Shown here: positions 54,185 to 64,000 of the stretch, in pieces
Numbering within the stretch: position 1 is the stretch's first letter
Layout of the letters: each line of letters begins with the position of its first letter
Source: Pullilachnospira sp963929535
GTDB lineage: Bacteria; Bacillota; Clostridia; Lachnospirales; Lachnospiraceae
Assembly: GCA_963929535.1 (NCBI GenBank)
Contig: CAWVIZ010000008.1
Coordinates: forward strand, 1-64,000
Direction: 5' to 3'
Length of the DNA stretch: 64,000 bases
Notes under the pieces: generated by a model
Database searches by the model: none
Seen by the model: the letters and a program-made list of their open reading frames with translations, nothing else
What the model was told of the DNA's origin: nothing
Translations under genes and position numbers: made by a program

Positions 54185-55465
54185 TCAGCGCAGCGCCTGA
54201 TCCAGATCAGCCAGAATATCGTCAATATGCTCCGTTCCCACAGACAGACGCACTGTATTCGGACCAATACCGGCAGCCGCCAATTCTTCCACGGACAGCT
54301 GGGAATGCGTGGTGGATGCCGGATGGATCACCAGAGATTTCACATCCGCAACATTGGCCAGCAGTGAAAACAGTTCCAGCTTCTCTGTAAACTTTCTGGC
54401 ATCCTCTCCATTTCCCCGGATATCAAAGGTAAAGATGGACCCTGCTCCCTTGGGGAAATAGCGGTGATACAGATCTCCCGCTCTCCCCTCAGCCAGAGAC
54501 GGATGGTGCACCGCCTCCACCCGGGGATGATTTTTCAGAAATTCCACAACTTTAAGAGCATTTTCCACATGGCGTTCCACCCGCAGCGACAGTGTCTCCA
54601 GTCCCTGGAGAAGCAGAAAGGAATTGAACGGGGACAGGCATGCTCCCTGATCTCTCAGCAATGTGGTCCTCAGCTTGGTAATATAGGCCAGTTTTCCTGC
54701 CGCCTGTGAAAATATTACTCCATGGTAGGAAGGATTCGGTCTGGAAATTCCGGGAAATTTGTCATTTGCGGCCCAGTCAAATTTGCCTCCGTCCACGATC
54801 ACACCACCCATTACCGTCCCGTGTCCTCCGATAAACTTGGTGGCTGAATGAACCACGATATCAGCTCCATACTGAATAGGCTGCAGAAGATACGGGGTTG
54901 CGAAGGTATTGTCCACGATCAGTGGAAGACCGTGCCGGTGAGCGATATCGGCCACTGCCTCCAGATCCACCACATCTCCGTTGGGATTCCCCAGGGTTTC
55001 CGCATAGAGAAGCCTGGTGTTCTCCCTGATCGCCTTCTCAAAATTCTCAGGTCTGGAATGGTCCACAAATGAAACTTCAATCCCCTGTTCCCTCAGAGTG
55101 TTGGAAAACAGATTGACAGTTCCTCCGTACAGATTGGCGGCAGATACAATATGGCTTCCCGCCGGAGCGATATTCTGCACCGCATAGGCAATGGCGGCTG
55201 AACCGCTGGCCACCGCCAGAGCTGCCGCGCCTCCCTCCAGAGCCGCCATGCGCTTTTCCAGGACATCGGTAGTAGGATTCATCAGTCTTGTATAAATATT
55301 TCCCTCTTCCGTCAGCGCAAATCTCCCCGCTGCCTGAGCACTGTCTTCAAACACAAAGGAAGTGGTGGCGTAGATGGGAACAGCCCGTGCCCCTGTAGCC
55401 GGATCCGGCCTCTCCTGCCCCACATGAAGCTGCATGGTCTCAAATCTGTACTTTTTGTCACTCAT
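54185..55465 (-). CDS. metY: O-acetylhomoserine sulfhydrylase-type enzyme (MetY/cysteine synthase)
   Basis: A 426-residue PLP enzyme of the Cys/Met metabolism family. The lysine that binds PLP is in VVHSATKFIGGHG near residue 210; other features are ALEGGAAALAVASGSAA near 75, SAANLYGGTVNLF and the end VRLSVGTEHIDDI. It should combine O-acetylhomoserine with sulfide to make homocysteine. AAGGAG precedes the ATG. A promoter with a dyad lies at 55497-55539, just downstream of the Rrf2 regulator gene. Confidence 0.92.
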   Translation of the reverse strand: MSDKKYRFETMQLHVGQERPDPATGARAVPIYATTSFVFEDSAQAAGRFALTEEGNIYTRLMNPTTDVLEKRMAALEGGAAALAVASGSAAIAYAVQNIAPAGSHIVSAANLYGGTVNLFSNTLREQGIEVSFVDHSRPENFEKAIRENTRLLYAETLGNPNGDVVDLEAVADIAHRHGLPLIVDNTFATPYLLQPIQYGADIVVHSATKFIGGHGTVMGGVIVDGGKFDWAANDKFPGISRPNPSYHGVIFSQAAGKLAYITKLRTTLLRDQGACLSPFNSFLLLQGLETLSLRVERHVENALKVVEFLKNHPRVEAVHHPSLAEGRAGDLYHRYFPKGAGSIFTFDIRGNGEDARKFTEKLELFSLLANVADVKSLVIHPASTTHSQLSVEELAAAGIGPNTVRLSVGTEHIDDILADLDQALR

Positions 55466-55496
55466 AATGCGATTTCTCCTTATTTCCTACTGTTTT

Positions 55497-55532
55497 TATA
55501 GGTTATACGCATCATACACTTAAATACCTATA
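55497..55532. promoter_or_regulatory. Dyad around the metY -10, possible Rrf2 operator
   Basis: TATAGGTT and its partner ACCTATA flank the -10 symmetrically. It could bind the Rrf2 regulator encoded next door. The match to a known CymR site is only loose. Confidence 0.45.
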
Positions 55533-55539
55533 AAGTCAA
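55511..55539 (-). promoter_or_regulatory. Promoter of metY
   Basis: TTGACT (55534-55539), 17 bp, TATGAT (55511-55516). Confidence 0.75.
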
Positions 55540-55546
55540 TAGGATT

Positions 55547-55951
55547 TTAAGAATTCAACAGATCACTCAGCCTCACACTCTCCAGATATTCCTCTGTTCT
55601 GCGGTACAGCTCCTTCCATATGGGAAGTGTTCTGCAGGTATCCGCTCTGTCACATTCCATTTTGCCACAGGTGAGACAGGACACCGGGGCAAGACTTCGT
55701 TCCGTCAGCTTTAAAATACTTGCCACAGTATAAGTTTCCAGCGGACGTGTCAGACGATACCCCCCGCCCTTTCCCCGGTGTCCTTCCAGAAAATGATTTC
55801 GTATCAAAACCGGAAGAATCCCCTCCAGATACTTCTCCGAAATCTCCTGCCGGGCCGCAATATCCTTCAGTGGAATAAATTCCCCCGGATCCTGCTCTGC
55901 CAGATCCAGCATTACCCGCAGAGCATATCTCCCCTTTGTGGAAATCATCAT
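55547..55951 (-). CDS. Rrf2-family transcriptional regulator
   Basis: A 134-residue winged-helix regulator starting MISTKGRYALRVMLDLAE, with a recognition helix ending EKYLEGIL and wing GKGGGYRL near residue 68. Several cysteines follow (CLTCGKMECDRADTC) and could bind zinc or an iron-sulfur cluster. Its place upstream of metY suggests a CymR-like control of sulfur amino acid genes. Two adjacent ATG codons (55951 and 55948) are possible starts. Confidence 0.9.
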   Translation of the reverse strand: MMISTKGRYALRVMLDLAEQDPGEFIPLKDIAARQEISEKYLEGILPVLIRNHFLEGHRGKGGGYRLTRPLETYTVASILKLTERSLAPVSCLTCGKMECDRADTCRTLPIWKELYRRTEEYLESVRLSDLLNS

Positions 55952-56074
55952 ATCAGATCACCTGCCTAACCTTGTCTTCAGCACACAATGCACATCATCA
56001 GAATTCTGAGACCAGTATAATACAATGCTGTGAAAAAGCACAAGTCTCCGACTTTTCACAATTCATCCAAACAC

Positions 56075-56100
56075 GAAAAAAAGCCTTAAAATAAGGCTTT
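56075..56100 (-). terminator. Terminator of the rRNA operon
   Basis: On the minus strand AAGCCTTA/TAAGGCTT with a 3-4-nt loop is followed by T7, just after tRNA-Trp. Confidence 0.88.
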
Positions 56101-56104
56101 TTTA

Positions 56105-56175
56105 CAGGGGATAAGGGATTCGAACCCCTATCGACGGTTTTGGAGACCGGTGCTCTACCATTGAACTAATCCCCT
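56105..56175 (-). tRNA. tRNA-Trp (CCA anticodon)
   Basis: 71 nt with a full cloverleaf: acceptor AGGGGAT/ATCCCCT, D arm with TTCAATGGTAGAG, anticodon loop CTCCAAA (CCA), and T arm GGGGTTCGAATCCCT. The 3' CCA is not encoded. It is the last transcribed element of the rRNA operon. Confidence 0.95.
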
Positions 56176-56195
56176 ATATTTAATTTCTCAGGTTC

Positions 56196-56220
56196 TCGAT
56201 GTACCTTCAAAACTGCATAT
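56196..56220 (-). repeat. 3' arm of the pre-23S processing stem
   Basis: This 25-nt segment is complementary, with one mismatch, to 59364-59388 upstream of 23S, so the two should pair in the precursor RNA. Confidence 0.8.
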
Positions 56221-56309
56221 ACATTTTACATCCTTTTTCTTTCCGCGTCAACCACTTACCTGCTTCCGGTTTCCTTCTGTCTCTCTTCTCCGTCTCTTTC
56301 CTTCCGCAA

Positions 56310-59198
<2,889 letters not shown>

Positions 59199-59804
59199 CC
59201 TTCCGTTTCTATAGCGTTAAAAACGGTTGGTTCCTCGCGTTTTTCATGTTTTCCATGAATGAGTTTTGATTCATTATCTGTAAGTTTACCTCTCAGATAA
59301 CTCCTCGGATGTCTTTTCCTATCTCTAAAACGTTTGACGTTTCTTGGATACTCGTTTTTTGTATATGCAGTTTTCAAGGTACATCAGGATGAGAGCGCAT
59401 CGGAAAACGGAAGTGTGTGGCAAGCTTGCTTGCCTGAGCACTTTTGTTTGGAGATGCATTGGCATGCAATGCCATGACCGAACGGGCTTTGCCCGTGAGG
59501 TTCTCATCCGTCCCCTTCCGGGGAATTTCATTTTTCTGACTGATGTTTATCAGTCATTAGAATCAACAAGCGCTTGGCTTCTTCACTCTAATCACTGGTA
59601 AAGACCATCGTGATGAGCACTTAGCGCTGGTCTTTTCAGCGCTTACGTGCGACACATGCAAAGCACTTAGCGAAGCTCGCTGAGCTTAGTACTTTGCGGC
59701 TATCATATCAGCACTTCCCTGCTGTTTCAGGTTGACAGCCTCAGCGTTCCCGCCTCTGTCTGTTCTATCTGTAAAAGCATTTTCCCCTGCTTTCTTTTTT
59801 AGGG
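59199..59804 (-). other. 5S-23S spacer
   Basis: About 600 nt without a tRNA. It holds the 5' arm of the 23S processing stem (59364-59388) and two further hairpins, AAAGACCA/TGGTCTTT (59591-59632) and GCAAAG with CTTTGC (59659-59697). Confidence 0.6.
59364..59388 (-). repeat. 5' arm of the pre-23S processing stem
   Basis: Complementary to 56196-56220. On the minus strand it contains CCTTGAAAACTGCATA, a stretch commonly seen ahead of 23S in Firmicutes. Confidence 0.8.
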
Positions 59805-59923
59805 TTCCGGCAGCCACCTGCTCTCCCACACCGTCTCCAGTGCAGTACCATCGGCCGCATAGGTCTTAACCGTCGTGTTCGGGATGGGTACGGGTGTTTC
59901 CCCTACGCGCATCGCCGCCGGAA
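59805..59923 (-). rRNA. rrf: 5S ribosomal RNA
   Basis: About 118 nt with the terminal helix CCGGCGGC/GCTGCCGG type pairing and the conserved segments CCGAACACGACGGTTAAG and GGTACTGCACTGGAGACGG. It lies between 16S and 23S, outside both processing stems. Confidence 0.93.
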
Positions 59924-59944
59924 ATCTTCGTTATCAATCTTACC

Positions 59945-59974
59945 TGATAACTCAACAGTAAAACACATTCTCTC
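59945..59974 (-). repeat. 3' arm of the pre-16S processing stem
   Basis: Complementary over about 29 nt, with a few mismatches, to 61719-61747 upstream of 16S. Confidence 0.75.
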
Positions 59975-60080
59975 CGCTGACTTACTAAGCTCATGCTCTG
60001 CATTCGCTAAGTGCGTCTGCGCGCCGTCTCACTAACCTCGCCTTTCGGCTCGCTAAGTGTTCCGTGCGTACTCGTTTCCC

Positions 60081-61618
<1,538 letters not shown>

Positions 61619-61718
61619 ATGTGTTTGTCCGTTCAAGATCAACTCTTGGCTAATCTATCCCTTTTTACTGTTTTAAGGATCTTTCGATCGTTCGTTTAAA
61701 ATGTTTTTCAGAACTTTC

Positions 61719-61747
61719 GAGGAATGTGTTTCACTGTTCAGTTATCA
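61719..61747 (-). repeat. 5' arm of the pre-16S processing stem
   Basis: Pairs with 59945-59974, enclosing 16S. Confidence 0.75.
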
Positions 61748-61835
61748 ATGTTCTTTCGGAAAACTTTCCATCCAACGCTGCTTCCGCAGTCTGTCAGGAT
61801 GCATTTCCTTGGTTCTGCCTTGCGACAGCTTTGAT

Positions 61836-61864
61836 ATTTTATCATGTTGTTTTTGCTTTGTCAA
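61836..61864 (-). promoter_or_regulatory. rRNA promoter P2
   Basis: TTGACA (61859-61864), 17 bp, TAAAAT (61836-61841). It shares flanking sequence with P1. Confidence 0.8.
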
Positions 61865-61919
61865 GAACTTTTTTCAAGTTTTTTATCTCTCAATTTCTTG
61901 CCTCAGCAGCAACTCTGAT

Positions 61920-61948
61920 AGTCTATCATGTCATTTTGCATTTGTCAA
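61920..61948 (-). promoter_or_regulatory. rRNA promoter P1
   Basis: TTGACA (61943-61948), 17 bp, TAGACT (61920-61925). P1 and P2 are 84 bp apart, and AAGTTCTTGACAAA occurs at both. Confidence 0.75.
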
Positions 61949-62324
61949 GAACTTTTTTTAATCTTAACAAATCAGATTTTCCATTTCTGCAAGCTTTGAC
62001 TTTTAGCAGCCGTCCCATCGGGATAATGCTAAAACCTCTTCAAACAGAACTTCTTAATAATACCATTACAAAAACTTCCTGTCAACTATTTTCGCTGTTT
62101 TTTTACTTTCAAAATTCGTTACCGTTCACAGTCATGATCCCGCAGGAGCACTGTGTACCCCAGACAGGCGTCTGTCCCCCAACGGACACAGGCCTTTTGC
62201 TGGAAATCCCGGAACAGCCGGCGCTGGATCATGCAGATACCTCTTATCTATGCTCGCCAGGCTCCCCTGCGATTCAGCCGCCGAGTACAAAGCAGTTTCC
62301 ACGTGTCTGTTTACAGATATCCTG
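61949..62324. other. Intergenic region between the rRNA operon and the TetR gene
   Basis: No gene or recognised element beyond the promoters at its two ends. Confidence 0.4.
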
Positions 62325-62353
62325 TTGATTCGCTTTTATATATTCACTATAAT
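62325..62353 (+). promoter_or_regulatory. Promoter of the TetR gene
   Basis: TTGATT (62325-62330), 17 bp, TATAAT (62348-62353). The leader is about 190 nt. Confidence 0.65.
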
Positions 62354-62549
62354 GAGACTGATCGGTTCCCGCGGACAGCTGCCCCCAGATGCCTGTACTG
62401 AACGGTGTATCTCAAATATCCCGCTGTGCTGCGGCACTATACGCTTGATCCCCCTGCTCACAGCAGAATGGTCAGCTTACCTGTTTTGTTTTTTCTTGGT
62501 ATGTTGCCAAAGTATTTCGCAAATTATATCCCAAAGAGAGGTGTTTGTT

Positions 62550-63131
62550 TTGAAAATCCCCAAAAAGACTTCTTCCGACCGCCGCACACGATATACCAGA
62601 ATGATGATCCGCGATTCTCTGCTGACCGCTATGCAGCAAAAACCATTTTCCAAAGTTACCGTTACAGAGATCTGTAAAATGGCGGAGATCAATCGCGGAA
62701 CCTTTTATCTCCACTATTACGACTTAAACGATGTGCTGGATGATCTGATCAAAGAATTCATTCAGGATGCTGTTCCTGCTCTTGACCCTGCGATGAAGCC
62801 TGCCGGGAACAAATGTGCCTTTTCCTTCTGTAAAAATCTCCAGCAGGATCATGGCTTCCAAACGCTTCTTTTAGACGATACCGCATCCGCTCAGCTGCTG
62901 GACAAGCTCTGTGAGCTTTCCAAGGAGAACTATATCACGGTACTTATGCAGAACAGTCTTCTTTCTTATGAACAGGCGGAAGCCATTCTTTATTTTCAGC
63001 TGACCGGATGCCTGGCCATCCACAAACGAATGCTGCTGAATAACTGCCGGGACTGGGGCCAGATACAACAGGCTATTGATCGTTTTATAGACTCCGGGCT
63101 GGAGAGCCTTCTGATCCGCGATGGACGGTAA
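62550..63131 (+). CDS. TetR-family transcriptional regulator
   Basis: A 193-residue regulator. The N-terminal helix-turn-helix domain reads RYTRMMIRDSLLTAMQQ, then FSKVTVTEICKMAEINRGTFYLHY, the typical TetR pattern. The C-terminal ligand domain is of the TetR_C_7-like type. The start is a TTG at 62550 with GAGGTG 6 nt upstream; the frame is open to the left, but the conserved domain and ribosome site place the start here. Its target may be the following peptidase gene, but no operator is evident. Confidence 0.85.
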   Translation: MKIPKKTSSDRRTRYTRMMIRDSLLTAMQQKPFSKVTVTEICKMAEINRGTFYLHYYDLNDVLDDLIKEFIQDAVPALDPAMKPAGNKCAFSFCKNLQQDHGFQTLLLDDTASAQLLDKLCELSKENYITVLMQNSLLSYEQAEAILYFQLTGCLAIHKRMLLNNCRDWGQIQQAIDRFIDSGLESLLIRDGR

Positions 63132-63155
63132 GCATCCGTTCAGCTCCAGTCCCGT

Positions 63156-63182
63156 TGGCAAAGCATCCCGCTTTGCCATTTT
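63156..63182 (+). terminator. Intrinsic terminator of the TetR gene
   Basis: A 9-bp stem (TGGCAAAGC/GCTTTGCCA) with a 5-nt loop is followed by TTTT. Confidence 0.75.
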
Positions 63183-63231
63183 ACTGATGGCCGAACTGTC
63201 ATCCAACAAATTGCTTACCGCTTCAAACTGA

Positions 63232-63260
63232 TTGATTTCTTTCCAGGGTTGTCTTACAAT
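63232..63260 (+). promoter_or_regulatory. Promoter of the oligoendopeptidase gene
   Basis: TTGATT (63232-63237), 17 bp, TACAAT (63255-63260). Confidence 0.6.
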
Positions 63261-63355
63261 ATAATCAGCATACCGGTCAAAGGAGCATACCATTGATAAC
63301 TTCACCGCCCCGGTCCGGTATCATCCAATTATTTATTTCAAGGAGGAACTACGAA

Positions 63356-64000
63356 ATGAAATTTCACGAAATGCCTTATCAGCGTATTGACTTTGAGGAA
63401 GCAGGCCGTACTCTTTCCAGGATTATGGATGACTTCAAAGCAGCAGCCTCCGCCGAAGAACAGTTTCAGGTTCATAAGCGTTATTATGAGCTGTCCGACC
63501 ATGTGAGGACCATGTCCGGTCTCTCCCATATTCGCCACAGCATCGACACCTCAGATCCCTTTTACACAGAAGAGAACAATTTTTATGATCAGATGCTCCC
63601 TGCTTACAACCAGCAGGAAGTCCAGTATAAAAATCTTCTGCTTCAATCTCCTTACAGAAAAGATCTGGAGCAGCTTATCGGCGGACCCGCCTTTGCCCAG
63701 ATGGAGCTGGCCGCCAAATCCATCAGTCCGGAAGTGGTCCCCCTGATGCAGGAAGAAAACGCCCTGGCAACAAAATATGAAAATCTTCTGGCCAGCGCCC
63801 AGATCGAGTGGGAAGGACAGGTATGCAATCTTTCCATGATGACGCCTTTCCTGAATCATCAGGACCGCACGATCCGCATCCGTGCTGCCAGGAAGGTGGA
63901 CCAGTTCTATGAGTCCATTTCCCGGGAACTGGATGAGATCTATGATCTGCTGGTGAAGAATCGCACCCGTCAGGCCCATCTTCTGGGATTTAAAAACTAT
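63356..64000 (+). CDS. M3-family oligoendopeptidase, N-terminal part (cut by window end)
   Basis: An open frame of 215 codons running off the right edge. AAGGAGG lies 9 nt upstream of the ATG. The translated part (MKFHEMPYQRIDFEEA at the start, VQYKNLLLQSPYR near residue 83 and DEIYDLLVKNRTRQAHLLGF at the end) matches the N-terminal helical region of M3B oligoendopeptidases of Clostridia. The zinc HExxH motif would lie beyond the window. It is expected to be a cytoplasmic enzyme that degrades short peptides. Confidence 0.85.
   Translation, partial: MKFHEMPYQRIDFEEAGRTLSRIMDDFKAAASAEEQFQVHKRYYELSDHVRTMSGLSHIRHSIDTSDPFYTEENNFYDQMLPAYNQQEVQYKNLLLQSPYRKDLEQLIGGPAFAQMELAAKSISPEVVPLMQEENALATKYENLLASAQIEWEGQVCNLSMMTPFLNHQDRTIRIRAARKVDQFYESISRELDEIYDLLVKNRTRQAHLLGFKNY

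Noticed and set aside
59199..59804. tRNA genes in the 5S-23S spacer
   Set aside because: No cloverleaf or T-loop GTTCGA sequence could be found; the hairpins are simple stems.

Overview
The window looks like a chromosomal segment of a Gram-positive anaerobic gut bacterium of the family Lachnospiraceae (Clostridium cluster XIVa type). This is inferred from the 16S and 23S genes, the strong AGGAGG ribosome sites, the TTGACA/TATAAT promoters with 16-18 bp spacing, the CIRCE operator, the CarD- and Rrf2-type regulators and the local order apt-relA-hemZ-hisS-aspS. Most of the content is chromosomal housekeeping. There is no prophage, insertion sequence or CRISPR array. Most genes lie on the minus strand.

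Layout: 69-5163 is a five-gene surface operon (two TasA-like proteins, a larger anchored SipW-type protein, a SipW-like signal peptidase and a thioester adhesin) behind a near-consensus promoter. 5573-12066 holds a HAD/CPBP-protease fusion, a cell-wall amidase, argS, a CBS protein and a LUD protein. 12281-17958 is a MacB-type ABC export operon with two different adaptors. 19659-28357 is the long operon apt, relA, a metallo-beta-lactamase-fold hydrolase, hemZ, an HD-GYP gene, hisS and aspS. 28536-34255 has a DUF362 ferredoxin protein behind an unusual 51-bp tandem repeat, an AEC transporter, a diaminopimelate decarboxylase, a rhomboid-like membrane protein and CorA. 34723-39466 has aroC, a lactonase, a flavin reductase, a pseudouridine synthase and a UPF0303 protein. 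39943-45255 has htpG (CIRCE-controlled) and a LacI regulator with an amylosucrase-family enzyme. 45501-55951 has a PAP2 phosphatase, a glycosyltransferase, mutY, sfsA, a HAD hydrolase, an L,D-transpeptidase, a split ThrE exporter with CarD, and metY with an Rrf2 regulator. 56075-61948 is an rRNA operon in the order 16S-5S-23S-tRNA-Trp, transcribed from two tandem promoters. The window ends with a TetR regulator and the first 215 codons of an M3-family oligoendopeptidase.

Two things stand out. First, six single-base indels, all in short homopolymers, lie between 15.2 and 21.6 kb. They break the ABC ATPase twice and one adaptor twice, and truncate the ends of aspS and hisS. Each is repaired by one base and restores a normal-length protein, so sequence error is more likely than gene decay. 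Second, several unusual architectures deserve checking: the HAD-CPBP fusion, an adaptor carrying a duplicated extracytoplasmic domain, the 51-bp palindromic repeat array, the long leader of corA with its promoter back to back with that of aroC, and the 16S-5S-23S gene order.
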